DNA of 64,000 nucleotides from Streptomyces rubradiris (GCF_016860525.1 NZ_BNEA01000001.1:558001-622000); one strand, 5' to 3'. Counted from the stretch's first letter, positions 8,694 to 18,367 are shown. Notes: generated by a model from the sequence alone, not told the origin. A program made the numbers and translations.

Positions 8694-10313
8694 CTACGCG
8701 TCACCGGCGCGCCGGGCGCGCAGTCCGGAACCCACCGCCCAGCCGATCCCGCCCGCGGCGACCAGCACCAGGGCGATCTCCGGGAGGACGCCCAGTTCGG
8801 TGGCGGGAGTGGTGGACGTGCGCAGCGGCACCTTCTGGACGAGGTGGGCGGGCACGAACATGCCGGTCCGCTGGGTGATCCGGCCGTCGGGCAGGATGAT
8901 CGCGCTGACCCCGCTGGTCACCGGCACGGTCACGGTACGGCTGTGCTCGACGGCACGGATCCGGGACATGGCGAGCTGCTGGTAGGTCATCTCGCTGCGG
9001 TCGAAGGTGGCGTTGTTGCTCGGCACGGAGATCATCTCCGCGCCGTGCGTCACCGTGTCCCGCACGGCCCGGTCGAACGCGGCCTCGTAGCAGGTGGCCA
9101 GGCCCACCTTCGTACCGGCGATGTCGAACACGCCCGGCTCGGTGCCCCGGCTGAAGTCCTGGCGGGCCATCTCGGTCCAGCTCTTGTTGATGGCGCCGAC
9201 CAGTGAGCGCAGCGGCAGGAACTCGCCGAAGGGCTGGATCTGCCGCTTGTCGTAGGTCTGCGTCGGTCCCTTGACCGGGTCCCACAGGATCTGCTCGTTG
9301 AGCAGCTTGCCGTCCCGCTCCACCACACCGCCGACGGAGACGGGCACGCCGATGTCCTTGGCCGCCTGCTCGATGACGGCGGCGGCGTCGGGGTACTCGA
9401 AGGGGTCGATGTCGGAGGAGTTCTCCGGCCACAGGACGAAGTCGGGCTTGGCCGCCTTGCCCGCGCGGACGTCGGCGGCGAGCCTGTGCGTCTCGCGCGC
9501 GTGGTAGTCGAGCACGGCCCGCCGCTGGGCGTTGAACTCCAGCCCGGCGCGCGGCACATTGCCCTGGATCACCGCCACGGTGGCGGTGCCGTTCTCCGCC
9601 TCGTCGCTCACCAGCGCGCGGGCCGCGACCGCGCCCGCCACCGGTACGGCCACGCTCAGCAGCGCGGCGGTCGCGGCGGCCCGCCGTACGGTCCGGGTCC
9701 GCCGCCGCTCGGCGAGCAGCCGCCCGGCCTCGTACAGACCGAAACCGCACAGGACGACCGCGAAGCCGAGCACGGGGGTGCCGCCCACCGCGGCGAGCGG
9801 CAGGAAGACACCGTCCGCCTGGCCGAAGGCGATCTTGCCCCACGGAAAGCCGCCGAAGGGCACGCGCGCGCGGGCCGCCTCGCCCGCCGTCCACAGGGCG
9901 GCGGCCCACACCGGCCAGGCGGGCAGCCTGGAGACGGCGGCGATGCCGGCGCCGGCCAGGGCGACGAAGACCGCCTCGGCGGCGACCAGGGCCAGCCAGG
10001 GCAGGGGGCCGACCTCCACGCTGGTCCACACCAGCAGCGGCAGCAGGAAGCCCAGCCCGAAGAGGTAGCCGAGGCCGAGCGCGGCCTTCCAGCCCCGGCC
10101 GCGCAGCACCCAGGCGAAACCGGCGAACGCGGGCAGGGCCAGCCACCACAGGGTCCGCGGCGGGAAGCTGACGTAGAGCAGCACTCCGCAGAGCACGGAG
10201 GCGGCGGCCGGGACCAGGCGCAGCAATCGGCCACGGCGCGCGGCGGACGCCGGGCGCGGCTCCAGCTGGTCCGGCTGGTCCGGCTGGTCCACGGAGGTTG
10301 CGGTGACGGTCAC
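8694..10313 (-). CDS. lnt: Apolipoprotein N-acyltransferase
   Basis: A 539-residue integral membrane enzyme with about six N-terminal transmembrane helices followed by a carbon-nitrogen hydrolase domain. The catalytic triad is visible: Glu in LWPENSSDIDP, Lys in the TYDKRQIQPFGEF region and Cys in VGLATCYEAAFD. Lnt transfers a third acyl chain to the N-terminal cysteine of lipoproteins at the outer face of the membrane. The start is GTG at 10313; TACACT on the minus strand at 10321-10326 lies about seven bases upstream, which suggests a leaderless mRNA. The N-terminus has a small QPDQPDQ repeat. Confidence 0.95.
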   Translation of the reverse strand: MTVTATSVDQPDQPDQLEPRPASAARRGRLLRLVPAAASVLCGVLLYVSFPPRTLWWLALPAFAGFAWVLRGRGWKAALGLGYLFGLGFLLPLLVWTSVEVGPLPWLALVAAEAVFVALAGAGIAAVSRLPAWPVWAAALWTAGEAARARVPFGGFPWGKIAFGQADGVFLPLAAVGGTPVLGFAVVLCGFGLYEAGRLLAERRRTRTVRRAAATAALLSVAVPVAGAVAARALVSDEAENGTATVAVIQGNVPRAGLEFNAQRRAVLDYHARETHRLAADVRAGKAAKPDFVLWPENSSDIDPFEYPDAAAVIEQAAKDIGVPVSVGGVVERDGKLLNEQILWDPVKGPTQTYDKRQIQPFGEFLPLRSLVGAINKSWTEMARQDFSRGTEPGVFDIAGTKVGLATCYEAAFDRAVRDTVTHGAEMISVPSNNATFDRSEMTYQQLAMSRIRAVEHSRTVTVPVTSGVSAIILPDGRITQRTGMFVPAHLVQKVPLRTSTTPATELGVLPEIALVLVAAGGIGWAVGSGLRARRAGDA

Positions 10314-10320
10314 CCGGGTG

Positions 10321-10326
10321 AGTGTA
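10321..10326 (-). promoter_or_regulatory. Putative -10 box of lnt (leaderless)
   Basis: TACACT read on the minus strand fits the actinobacterial TANNNT -10 consensus and ends seven bases before the GTG start of lnt. This spacing would place the transcription start at or next to the start codon. No clear -35 box was seen. Confidence 0.35.
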
Positions 10327-10687
10327 CGGCGGTCGCCGCCACCGCCGACAGCGCGGTCCGGCGCCGGTTCACCGGAGATCGGCGCTGGTGACGGGGCGTT
10401 CGCGGGGGTCGGCGCCCGGCCGCCGGTCTCCGCGTGGGCGCGGCCGGGCGCACACCTGCCGGGCCGTGCCGGACGGGCGCCGGACCGGCGGAATCATGCC
10501 GTTCCTCCGCGTACCGTCCCCAAAGCGGTCCGCAGCCGTTACGGTGTGCCCAGCCTCGGCGGCCCGGCCGGACACCGGCCCGCGGCCGGGGCCTGCCAAG
10601 GCCGGGGGAGCGGGTACGAGGGGCGACGGGGTGGGGTCGACGGGGACGCGGTCCGCGACCGGTACGTGCGGCGCGGATGCCTGCGGC

Positions 10688-11695
10688 ATGCGAAGAAACG
10701 TTTCCGACGGGACGGGCATGCTCCTGTTGGGGGCCTGTGCGGCGTGGTCGCTGATCAGCGCGGCGGCCCGGGGCGGGCGGCCGGAGGGCATGCTGCTCGC
10801 GGTGCTCGCCCTGGCCGCCGGGTATGCCGCGGGCCGGATCTCCGGCGCGGTGCTGCCGGTGGCCGCGCCGTGCGTCGGCGCGGCGGCGGGGCTGGGGCTG
10901 ACGGTGGCACTGCCCGACCTCTCCCCCGGTCCCTGGTACGCCGGCCCGCTCGGGCCCGCCGGCGCTACGGCCGCGCTGCTGGCACTGGCCGCCGGGGCCG
11001 CGTGCTGTGCAGCCTGGGCCGCGCGCGTACCGGCGCTCCGGATCGGGCTCGCGGCGCTGGCCTGTGCCACCGTGCCGGCCGGGCTGGCGCTGGGGTCGGC
11101 GGCCGGGTGCGTGGCCGGCGGGGCCGTCCTGCTGTGCGCGCCGGCCGCGGGCTCGGCGCACGGCCGGGGCAGGTGGCTGGCGGGGCTGGCCGTGGCGGCG
11201 GGCCTGGTGACGGCGGCGCTCTGGGCGGTCGCGGCGGGCGCGCTGCCCGACGGGCTCGCCGGGGCGCTGGGCGGCTGGTTCCCCGCCCAGCGGGTGCCGC
11301 AGTGGCAGGACGCCCTGCGGCTGGCGGACGACCACCCCGGGCTGGGCGTCGGACCCGGCCGGTTCGGTGAGCTGGGCGACATCGGCGGGACGCTGCCGGC
11401 CGACGGCAGACCGCACTCGGCGCCGTTGCAGCAGGCGGCCGAACAGGGCCTGGTCGGGGTGTCGCTGCTGGCCGCCGTGTTCTGCTGGATGCTGTACGCG
11501 CTGTGGCGCAGCGCGCGCCCCACGCCGGTCGCCCTGACCGCGGGCGCGGCGCTGACCGCGCTGGCCGCCCTCGCCTCGGTGAGCAACGCGCTGAGCTTCA
11601 CCCCGGTGACGGCGGGCGCCGGCCTCCTGGCGGGCTGGGCCACGGCCCGGCCGTGGTCGGCGCCTGGTCACACCGGGACCACCGGAAGCGGCTGA
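10688..11695 (+). CDS. O-antigen ligase/Wzy_C-like membrane protein
   Basis: About 335 residues, almost entirely Ala/Leu/Gly-rich hydrophobic segments (roughly nine helices). One extracytoplasmic loop contains [20 protein letters not shown] followed by PGRFGE, the pattern seen in the Wzy_C domain of O-antigen ligases and polymerases. These enzymes act on polyprenyl-linked glycans at the outer face of the membrane. The start is uncertain: ATG 10688 is used because the upstream open frame is Arg/Pro-rich and unlike protein, but ATG 10496 in the same frame is possible. It is divergent from lnt. Confidence 0.75.
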   Translation: MRRNVSDGTGMLLLGACAAWSLISAAARGGRPEGMLLAVLALAAGYAAGRISGAVLPVAAPCVGAAAGLGLTVALPDLSPGPWYAGPLGPAGATAALLALAAGAACCAAWAARVPALRIGLAALACATVPAGLALGSAAGCVAGGAVLLCAPAAGSAHGRGRWLAGLAVAAGLVTAALWAVAAGALPDGLAGALGGWFPAQRVPQWQDALRLADDHPGLGVGPGRFGELGDIGGTLPADGRPHSAPLQQAAEQGLVGVSLLAAVFCWMLYALWRSARPTPVALTAGAALTALAALASVSNALSFTPVTAGAGLLAGWATARPWSAPGHTGTTGSG

Positions 11696-11932
11696 ACTCT
11701 CGACCCCGTCGTCGGGGCTCCCGGCCGCCACGCGACGCCATGCGCGCTCCCCCGAGCTCTCCGGGCAAGGGTGCCGCCACTCGTCGCCGCACCGGGCCCA
11801 GACCCGAGTACGCCCAGTACGAGGGTCAGTACCGCACGCCCCCGGCCTCCTCCGGCCAAAGGGCCCCGAGAGCACGCACCGACGCCGCGCGGCCCGCCTC
11901 CGGGCGGACGGCGGGAGTCCTGACGACAGGAC

Positions 11933-12475
11933 CTAACCGGCCGTTCCCGGCCTGATCGTGCCCAGACGGTCGCGGATGAGCCGGACCGCGGATTCCGCGT
12001 TGTCCACGGTGATCGTGAACGTGTGGCCGTCCCACAGGCGCAGCACGATGCCCTCGCCACGGCGGACGACGACGGCGGTGCCCTTCTCGGGGCGCCAGCG
12101 GTAGCCCCAGCCGCCCCACTGCCGGGGGGTGACATGGGCGGTGAAGTCGGCGCCGGCCACGTGGGAGAGCGGGATGCGGCGGCGCGGCAGCCCCATGTGT
12201 CCGCAGCGCACTTCCAGGCACTCGCGGTCGAGCTTGAGGTCGACGTGTACGAAGGCGAGCGTGCCGAAGAGCACGAGCAGGCCGGCGGCGATGCAGCCGA
12301 CGACGGACATCACCAGCGCGGCGATGCCGGACGTCCAGGCCGAGTCCACGGCCAGCGCGATGCCGAGCGCCAGGCAGGCGGCGCCGACGAGCGCGAACAG
12401 CCACTGCACCCGGTTGGTGGCGCGTCCCTTCCAGACCGGGGGAAGCTTTCCGTCGGCGTCGGGGTGGTCCCTCAT
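11933..12475 (-). CDS. Membrane protein with PH-like C-terminal domain
   Basis: A 180-residue protein with two predicted transmembrane helices (about residues 24-45 and 50-75), then a soluble domain with alternating strands (ECLEVRCGHMGLPRRRIPLS, GTAVVVRRGEGIVLRLWDG) and a C-terminal helix ESAVRLIRDRLGTI. This layout resembles bacterial PH-like (bPH) membrane proteins common in actinomycetes. The ligand and role are unknown. It is convergent with the Wzy-like gene; the 237 bases between them contain no gene. Confidence 0.75.
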   Translation of the reverse strand: MRDHPDADGKLPPVWKGRATNRVQWLFALVGAACLALGIALAVDSAWTSGIAALVMSVVGCIAAGLLVLFGTLAFVHVDLKLDRECLEVRCGHMGLPRRRIPLSHVAGADFTAHVTPRQWGGWGYRWRPEKGTAVVVRRGEGIVLRLWDGHTFTITVDNAESAVRLIRDRLGTIRPGTAG

Positions 12476-12537
12476 GTCTACGAGGTTACCCGGATTTCGC
12501 CGCCCGGAGAGGGCGTAGCGCGCGGCGGGCGGCCGGC

Positions 12538-12583
12538 CGGTGCCCGGACGTGCCGGTCACCGGTGCCCGGACGTGCCGGTCAG
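12538..12583. repeat. Two tandem 23-bp repeats
   Basis: The unit beginning CGGTGCCCGGACGTGCCGG occurs at 12538-12560 and again at 12561-12583 with one difference near its end. The second copy runs into the stop codon of the racemase-like gene, so part of the C-terminus and its downstream region come from a local duplication. Confidence 0.6.
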
Positions 12584-13365
12584 CGGACCGGACTGACGGC
12601 GCGCAGGAAGCGGCCTTCGTCGTAGGACAGTGCCGTGTCCGGAAGGGACGCCTCCCGGCCGCTCAGCAGCACGGTGAGGGTGGCCTCGGCGGCGGCCCGC
12701 GGCGCCGGTTCCACTCCGATCCGGCGCAGCGCCTGGGCGGCCACCGCCCCGGCGGTGCCGTGCAGCACCAGCGGCGGGCGGCCGGGCCGCTGGACGGCCG
12801 CGCGGATCCGCTCCGCGACCAGCTCGTAGTTGGTGCAGCCCAGGACGAGCGTGGTCACGTCGTCCGGAGTGCGGGCGGCGGCCGAGGCGATCGCGGCGTC
12901 GATCGCCTCGTCGTCGGCGTGGTGCACGGCGTCGGCGAGGCCGGGGCACGCCACCTCGGTGACGGCCACGCCGTCGGCGAACCGCTCGATCAGGCCGCGC
13001 TGGTAGGCGCTGCCCGTGGTGGCCGGGGTCGCCCAGATCGCGACGGGCCCGCCGCCCGCGGCGGCCGGCTTGATCGCCGGTACGGTGCCGATGATCGGCA
13101 GCCGCGGCTCGAAGCGCGCCCGCATCGCCGGCAGGGAGTGCACGGAGGCGGTGTTGCACGCGACGATCAGGACGTCGGGCTCGTGCGCGGCGGCGGCCTC
13201 GGCCACGGCGATGGCCCGCTCGGTGATGTCTTCGGGGGTGCGCGGTCCCCAGGGCATGCCGTCCGGGTCCCAGGACAGCACCAGATCCGCGTCGGGCCGC
13301 AGCCGGCGTACCGCGGCGGCGGCGGGGAGCAGGCCGATTCCGGAGTCCATGAGCGCGATCTTCAC
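12580..13365 (-). CDS. Glutamate/aspartate racemase family protein
   Basis: A 261-residue protein of the Asp/Glu racemase fold. MDSGIGLLPA, MPWGPRTPEDI, the first catalytic cysteine in VACNTAS and the second in VLGCTNYEL follow the glutamate racemase layout and length. In glutamate racemases the second motif is GCTHYPL and its His takes part in catalysis; here it is Asn. This may be a paralogue of the cell-wall enzyme with altered substrate or activity rather than the main MurI. It is divergent from the HpnB-like gene, with start codons only about 60 bases apart. Confidence 0.8.
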   Translation of the reverse strand: MKIALMDSGIGLLPAAAAVRRLRPDADLVLSWDPDGMPWGPRTPEDITERAIAVAEAAAAHEPDVLIVACNTASVHSLPAMRARFEPRLPIIGTVPAIKPAAAGGGPVAIWATPATTGSAYQRGLIERFADGVAVTEVACPGLADAVHHADDEAIDAAIASAAARTPDDVTTLVLGCTNYELVAERIRAAVQRPGRPPLVLHGTAGAVAAQALRRIGVEPAPRAAAEATLTVLLSGREASLPDTALSYDEGRFLRAVSPVR

Positions 13366-13423
13366 CCGGCCACGATAGACGATGCCCCCTCACGGTCCCC
13401 GCCGGGTGGGGCAGACTGCCGCC

Positions 13424-14599
13424 GTGGACGCGTACTTGTGGATCACCGTCGTATCACTGGCCGCCTGGGCCTGGCTGCTGCTCGGCCAGGGCTTCTTCTG
13501 GCGCACGGACGTCCGGCTGCCGCCGCGCCGGGAACCGGACGCGTGGCCGTCGGTCTGCGTGGTCGTACCGGCCCGGGACGAGGCCGCCGTGCTGCCGGAC
13601 AGCCTGCCATCACTGCTGGCGCAGGACTATCCGGGGCGGGCCGAGGTCTTCCTGGTGGACGACGGCAGCACGGACGGCACCGGGGAGCTGGCCCGCGAGC
13701 TGTCCCGGCGGCTCGGCGGGCTGCCGCTGACGGTGGACTCGCCCGGTGAACCGCCGGCGGGCTGGACGGGCAAGCTGTGGGCGGTGCGGTACGGCATCGG
13801 GCTGGCACGCGCGCGTGACCCCGAGTATCTGCTGCTGACGGACGCGGACATCGCGCACGCGCCGGACAGCCTGCGCGAGCTGGTGGCGGCGGCCGAGGCG
13901 GGCGGCTTCGACGTCGTGTCGCAGATGGCGCGGCTGCGGGTGGCGAGCCTGTGGGAGCGGCTGGTGGTGCCGGCCTTCGTGTACTTCTTCGCGCAGCTGT
14001 ATCCCTTCCGGTGGATCGGCCGGACGGGTTCGCGTACGGCCGCGGCGGCGGGTGGCTGCGTGCTGCTGCGCGCGGGGACGGCGGAGAAGGCGCGCGTCCC
14101 GGACGCCATCCGGCACGCCGTGATCGACGACGTGGCGCTGGCGCGCGCGGTGAAGGGCGCGGGCGGCCGTGTCTGGCTGGGACTGGCCGACCGGGTGGAC
14201 AGCGTGCGGCCCTATCCGAACCTGGGCGACCTGTGGCGGATGGTCTCGCGCAGCGCGTACGCCCAGCTGCGGCACAATCCCCTGCTGCTCGTCGGTACGG
14301 TCGCCGGGCTGGCGCTGGTGTACCTGGTGCCGCCGGCCTCCGTGGTCGTGGGCGCGGCCGGCGGCGACGCGGCGACCGCGCTCGCCGGGGCGGCGGCGTG
14401 GGCGGTGATGGCGGGCACGTATCTGCCGATGCTGCGCTACTACGGGCAGCCGCTGTGGCTCGCGCCACTGCTGCCGTTCACCGCGTTCCTGTACCTGCTG
14501 ATGACGGTCGACTCCGCCGTGCAGCACTACCGCGGGCGCGGGGCCGCCTGGAAGGGCCGTACCTACTCCCGCCCGGACGCCGTGCCCGACGAGGGCTGA
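13424..14599 (+). CDS. hpnB: HpnB-type hopene-associated glycosyltransferase (GT2)
   Basis: About 391 residues. An N-terminal membrane helix is followed by a GT-A domain: VCVVVPARDEAAVL, the nucleotide-binding VDDGSTDGT, GWTGKLWAV, LLLTDADIAH and IDDVALARAVK. Three hydrophobic segments close the protein. The segment FVYFFAQLYPFRWI and the C-terminal AWKGRTYSR are typical of HpnB, thought to act in modification of hopanoids or related lipids at the membrane. GTG 13424 is chosen because it starts right before the hydrophobic helix; ATG 13382 in the same frame would leave only 16 bases to the divergent gene. No other hopanoid gene is in this window. Confidence 0.85.
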   Translation: MDAYLWITVVSLAAWAWLLLGQGFFWRTDVRLPPRREPDAWPSVCVVVPARDEAAVLPDSLPSLLAQDYPGRAEVFLVDDGSTDGTGELARELSRRLGGLPLTVDSPGEPPAGWTGKLWAVRYGIGLARARDPEYLLLTDADIAHAPDSLRELVAAAEAGGFDVVSQMARLRVASLWERLVVPAFVYFFAQLYPFRWIGRTGSRTAAAAGGCVLLRAGTAEKARVPDAIRHAVIDDVALARAVKGAGGRVWLGLADRVDSVRPYPNLGDLWRMVSRSAYAQLRHNPLLLVGTVAGLALVYLVPPASVVVGAAGGDAATALAGAAAWAVMAGTYLPMLRYYGQPLWLAPLLPFTAFLYLLMTVDSAVQHYRGRGAAWKGRTYSRPDAVPDEG

Positions 14600-14666
14600 G
14601 CCCGGCCGGCGCGTGGCCGGGTGCGCCCGGTTCACCGGGGGCACGCCGGCTCGCGGCCCGGCCGGG

Positions 14667-15947
14667 TCACTTGCGGCCGGGTGTCCAGTTCATGCCCCAG
14701 CCGTAGGCGTGGTCCACGGTGCGCTGCGGGCTCGTTCCGCGCTCCGGCACCAGGTACCGCACCTCGCGCTGGACGATCAGGTCGTCGCCGGTGTTGGTGA
14801 TCAGGGCGAGTGCGCACACCGGGGAGGCGACGGTGCACTCGTCCAGCGAGAACTCGACAGGGGCGCCGTGCTGCGGCTGGAGGGTGACGGTGGCGTGCAG
14901 GTCGGCGAACGAACGGGCGCCCTCGTAGATGGTGACGAAGACGAGGATGCGCCGGAAGTCGCGGGTGTGGTCGAGGTTGATGGTGAGGTTCTCGCCGCGG
15001 GTCACGGCTCCGGTGCGGTCGTCGCCGTCGAGGTGGATGTACGGCGGCTGGTGGAGCGCGCCGAAGGCGTTGCCGAGGGCCTGGACGACTCCCTTGCTGC
15101 CGTCGGCGAGTTCGTACAGCGCGCACAGGTCGAGGTCGATGCCGCCCTGGCCGCTCAGCCGGGCGAGCCAGCCCGTGGACTGCTTGAGCAGGTTCCAGTT
15201 GAGGTTCACCCGCATCGCGCCGGAGGTGCCGCCCTGTTTGGCGAGCGAGACGGACGGGGCCGCCTTGGTGAGCGTGACTTTGGAGAGTCGGACCGGCTGG
15301 GCCGCGGGCGGCGCTGCGGGGGCCGCGGCGGGAGGGGGCGGCGGAGCCGGCGCCGCCGTGGGAGGCGTGGCGGGGGGCTGCGGGGCGACCGGGGCCGGCG
15401 TCGCGGGTGGTGCCGCGTGCTGGGGTTCGTCCACGGTGATGCCGAAGTCCGTCGCCAGTCCTTCGAGTCCGCTGTCGTAGCCCTGGCCGACGGCCCGGAA
15501 CTTCCAGCCGCCCTGGCGGCGGTAGAACTCGCCGAGCACGAAGGCCGTCTCCACCGTCGCGCCGGGGTTGTCGAAGCGGGCGACGACCTGTCCGGAGGCG
15601 GCGTCGGTCACCTCGATGTAGAGGTCCGGGACCTGCCCGAACGTGCCGCCGTCGGCGGAGGCGGCGAGGACGATCCGCTCGATGTCGCCCTCCACGCGCG
15701 CGAGGTCGGCCAGCAGGGTGTCGGTGACCCGGCCGCCGGCCGTCCGCTTGCCCTCGTGGCGTACGGCGCCGGAGGCGTGGGCGGGCTGGTTGTAGAAGAC
15801 GAAGTCGGCGTCGGAGCGGACTTTTCCGGAGACGAGCAGCAGGGCCGAGGCGTCGGCGTCGGGCACGCCGTGGCCGGAGCGCCAGCCCAGTTCGACGCGG
15901 AGCGCCGTCGTGGGCACCTGTGTGTTCGATCCTTTCGGCATTGTCAT
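14667..15947 (-). CDS. Double TerD-domain protein
   Basis: About 426 residues. The N-terminal half is a TerD domain (PKGSNTQV, then [11 protein letters not shown] and [20 protein letters not shown]). A Pro/Ala-rich linker of about 60 residues follows, and then a second TerD-like domain with the acidic stretch [13 protein letters not shown]. TerD proteins bind calcium through such Asp-rich loops and occur in stress and tellurite-resistance systems, often in many copies in Streptomyces. ATG 15947 is preferred, with GGGGGCGG just upstream; ATG 15941 and 15959 are in frame. Confidence 0.88.
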   Translation of the reverse strand: MTMPKGSNTQVPTTALRVELGWRSGHGVPDADASALLLVSGKVRSDADFVFYNQPAHASGAVRHEGKRTAGGRVTDTLLADLARVEGDIERIVLAASADGGTFGQVPDLYIEVTDAASGQVVARFDNPGATVETAFVLGEFYRRQGGWKFRAVGQGYDSGLEGLATDFGITVDEPQHAAPPATPAPVAPQPPATPPTAAPAPPPPPAAAPAAPPAAQPVRLSKVTLTKAAPSVSLAKQGGTSGAMRVNLNWNLLKQSTGWLARLSGQGGIDLDLCALYELADGSKGVVQALGNAFGALHQPPYIHLDGDDRTGAVTRGENLTINLDHTRDFRRILVFVTIYEGARSFADLHATVTLQPQHGAPVEFSLDECTVASPVCALALITNTGDDLIVQREVRYLVPERGTSPQRTVDHAYGWGMNWTPGRK

Positions 15948-16254
15948 GTCCGCCCCCATCGTGTGTTCGGCTCGGCGGGTTTCGCCCGTCGGCTCCGGAT
16001 CTTCTCGGACCGTGTGATCCCTACGCCCACAACCTATTCCGCGCTCCGGCGCACGCCCAGGAACGGCACAGGAAGATCGCCGGTCAACCGCCGGTAACAC
16101 CGAAGGAACTCGGCCTTTACACGATCCAAACGTCGATTGGCGCCCCTTTTTGCCATGTTCGCTCGGATTGGGGATGTCAGACTCCCGACGACACGGAAAA
16201 CAACCCTCTTATCGGTCTCCCCAACCAGCACATCGTGGGCTTAACTTATGTGCC
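15948..16254. other. Divergent promoter region between TerD and DUF6643 genes
   Basis: These 307 bases are lower in GC than their surroundings and contain no convincing gene. TAACTT at 16242-16247, seven bases before the ATG at 16255, fits a -10 box for a leaderless transcript on the plus strand. A 65-codon minus-strand frame (16034-16231) exists but has no family resemblance or ribosome site. Confidence 0.5.
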
Positions 16255-16698
16255 ATGACCTCCCCCCGCTCCACTTATGGTGGCGGCTACTACTCCGCCT
16301 CCTTCAAGGAGACCCCGATCTACGACTCGCTCGTCGCCGAGCGTGGCACTCCGCAGATCGCCCCGATCAGGGTCCCCGCCGCCTACGACACGGGCAGCAG
16401 CCTGCCCGCCCTGCCGTCGGCCCTGCCCGCCCTCCCGGCGGCCCCGTCCGCGCAGCAGCCCCCGGCCTACGGCTATCCGCAGACGCCGCAGCCCGCGCCG
16501 CTCCAGCAGGCACCCACGGCGTACATCCCGCAGCAGGCGAGCGCCCCGCGCGGCTATCCCGGCCCGCAGGCCCCGCAGCAGCAGCGGCCGATGGCGGGAG
16601 GCAACGGGTACGAGGCGATGCGCCCCGCCGCGCCGCGCCCCGCGCCCGCTCCCTACCAGGATCCGTACAACAACCAGCAGCAGTACCGCGGTTACTGA
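16255..16698 (+). CDS. Pro/Gln-rich conserved Streptomyces protein (DUF6643-like)
   Basis: A 147-residue protein. The first 45 residues (MTSPRSTYGGGYYSASF, YDSLVAERGTPQIAPIRVPA) are well formed and resemble a conserved Streptomyces family I recall as DUF6643. The rest is low-complexity Pro/Ala/Gln ending in Tyr/Asn/Gln-rich sequence, likely disordered. There is no signal peptide or membrane segment. Function is unknown. Possible leaderless expression from TAACTT seven bases upstream. Confidence 0.7.
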   Translation: MTSPRSTYGGGYYSASFKETPIYDSLVAERGTPQIAPIRVPAAYDTGSSLPALPSALPALPAAPSAQQPPAYGYPQTPQPAPLQQAPTAYIPQQASAPRGYPGPQAPQQQRPMAGGNGYEAMRPAAPRPAPAPYQDPYNNQQQYRGY

Positions 16699-16739
16699 CG
16701 GCAGCCCGGCTGTCAGTGCCGCCTGGCACGATGGACGGC

Positions 16740-17600
16740 ATGGGAAACGCCGTAGTGCAGTCGATCCACGTCCATCCGGTCAAGGCGCTCCGGGGCGTAT
16801 CGCCCCGGACGGCCGTGGTGGAGCCCTGGGGCCTGGCCGGTGACCGGCGCTGGACGTTGATCGACGACGGGGGAACGGTCGTCACGCAGCGCGAGTCGCC
16901 GCGCCTGGCGCTGGCCGCCGCCGAGCCTCTGGCCGGCGGCGGCATTCGTCTGTCCGCGCCCGGCCGGCAGCCGCTGACGGTCGAGGTGCCGGAGCCTTCC
17001 GGGACCGTCCTGGTGGACGTGTTCCGCACGAAGGTGGAGGCGGTCCCGGCCGCCGCCGCGGCGCACGACTGGTTCAGCGCCTATCTGGGGACCGGGGTCC
17101 GCCTGGTCCACATGGACGATCCGGCCGTCCGCCGCCCGGTCGCCCCGAAGTACGCCCGGCCCGGCGAGACGGTGAGCTTCGCCGACGGCTTCCCCCTGCT
17201 GGTCACCACGGCGGCCTCGCTGGAGGCGCTGAACTCCCTGCTGGCCGAGGGGCCGCACGCCCACGAGGGCCCGCTGCCGATGAACCGGTTCCGGCCCAAC
17301 CTCGTCGTCGCCGGCACCGAGCCCTGGGCGGAGGACGACTGGGCCCGGATCTCCGTCGGCGACGTGGTCTTCCGGGCCGCCAAGCCGAGCGCGCGGTGCG
17401 TGGTGACCACCACCGACCAGGACACCGCCGCACGCGGCCGGGAGCCCCTGTACACGCTGGCCCGCCACCGCAGGAGGGGCGGGAAGGTGCTGTTCGGGCT
17501 GAACCTCGTGCCCGTCACGCCCGGCACCGTCGGCGTCGGCGACCCGGTGCGGGTGCTGGAGCGCGCCTCGGACGGGGCCCGGGCGGGGGAGGGACGATGA
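16740..17600 (+). CDS. MOSC domain protein (mARC/YiiM-like)
   Basis: About 286 residues with an N-terminal MOSC beta-barrel (VQSIHVHPVKALRGV, AGDRRWTLID) and the C-terminal MOSC domain (MNRFRPNLVVAG, then KPSARCVVTTTDQDT with the conserved Cys). MOSC proteins bind the molybdenum cofactor and reduce N-hydroxylated compounds or carry sulfur. ATG 16740 is taken as start because CACGAT lies seven bases upstream (leaderless pattern); ATG 16731 is three codons earlier. Confidence 0.88.
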   Translation: MGNAVVQSIHVHPVKALRGVSPRTAVVEPWGLAGDRRWTLIDDGGTVVTQRESPRLALAAAEPLAGGGIRLSAPGRQPLTVEVPEPSGTVLVDVFRTKVEAVPAAAAAHDWFSAYLGTGVRLVHMDDPAVRRPVAPKYARPGETVSFADGFPLLVTTAASLEALNSLLAEGPHAHEGPLPMNRFRPNLVVAGTEPWAEDDWARISVGDVVFRAAKPSARCVVTTTDQDTAARGREPLYTLARHRRRGGKVLFGLNLVPVTPGTVGVGDPVRVLERASDGARAGEGR

Positions 17601-17761
17601 TCCGCGGGCGCGGGAACCGGGGCCGTGCGCCGGTCGTTGAGGGGGCGTGAGAAATTCCTGAGAGACCGCGTACATCGGAGGTCACGGCGCTGGTGATGCC
17701 GCCCGGTCCGGTTCCGGGCGGGCACCGCCGCCGGGGGTGGTGACAGACCGGAAGGGGGGAC

Positions 17762-18367
17762 ATGCGGGCACTCGGTGGGCTGTGGCGCTGGCGGCACAAT
17801 CCGCTGTGCCGCGCGACCGATCTGGCCGAGGCGTGGCTGGCTCTGGTCGCACTGCTGCTGATCGCCGTGGCCGCGCCCGTGACGGGCTGGCTGACCGGAA
17901 GGGCCGCCCAGGACTCGCTCCAGCGGTCGGCGCGGCAGCAACAGCACACGCGCCATCTCGTGACGGCCACCGTGGTGAGGGAGTTGGGCGGCACCCTGCC
18001 GGAGGCCGACCCGGAGTCGTCCTCCGCGCGCGAGAGCCACAGCCGGGTCCTGGCGTACTGGCGGGCGCCGGACGGCACCCGGCGGCACGGTCCGGTCCTC
18101 GCGGACCTGAAGTCCCCGCACCGGGGCGACCACTTCAGGCTGTGGACCGACTCGCGGGGCCGGATGACGACCCGCCCGCTGGATGCCGCCACGGCGACGA
18201 CGCACGCCGCGCTCGCGGGGCTCGGCGCGGCCCTGCTGACCGCGGCCCTGGTCGAGACCGGCCGGCGGGTGACCGTATGGCGCCTGGTCCAGCGGCGGTA
18301 CGCGCGCTGGGACCAGGCGTGGGAGCGGGCCGGCCCGGACTGGGGCAAGGCGGACACCAGCAGCTGA
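17762..18367 (+). CDS. Rv1733c-type two-helix membrane protein
   Basis: A 201-residue protein. It starts with RWRHNPLCRATDLAEAWLAL leading into a first transmembrane helix at about residues 25-45, has a roughly 100-residue external domain, and a second helix at about 140-165 before a basic C-terminal tail. This layout and the N-terminal motif match the Rv1733c-like family of actinobacterial membrane proteins, whose function is unknown. GGAAGGGGGGAC directly precedes the ATG. A G/C hairpin lies about 50 bases upstream. Confidence 0.8.
   Translation: MRALGGLWRWRHNPLCRATDLAEAWLALVALLLIAVAAPVTGWLTGRAAQDSLQRSARQQQHTRHLVTATVVRELGGTLPEADPESSSARESHSRVLAYWRAPDGTRRHGPVLADLKSPHRGDHFRLWTDSRGRMTTRPLDAATATTHAALAGLGAALLTAALVETGRRVTVWRLVQRRYARWDQAWERAGPDWGKADTSS

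Noticed and set aside
4231..8985. 1584-codon plus-strand frame
   Set aside because: A GC-rich shadow spanning several real genes (MFS, PucR regulator, dehydrogenase, Nudix) in wrong frames.
16034..16231. 65-codon minus-strand gene
   Set aside because: No ribosome site or family resemblance, and it overlaps the divergent promoter region.
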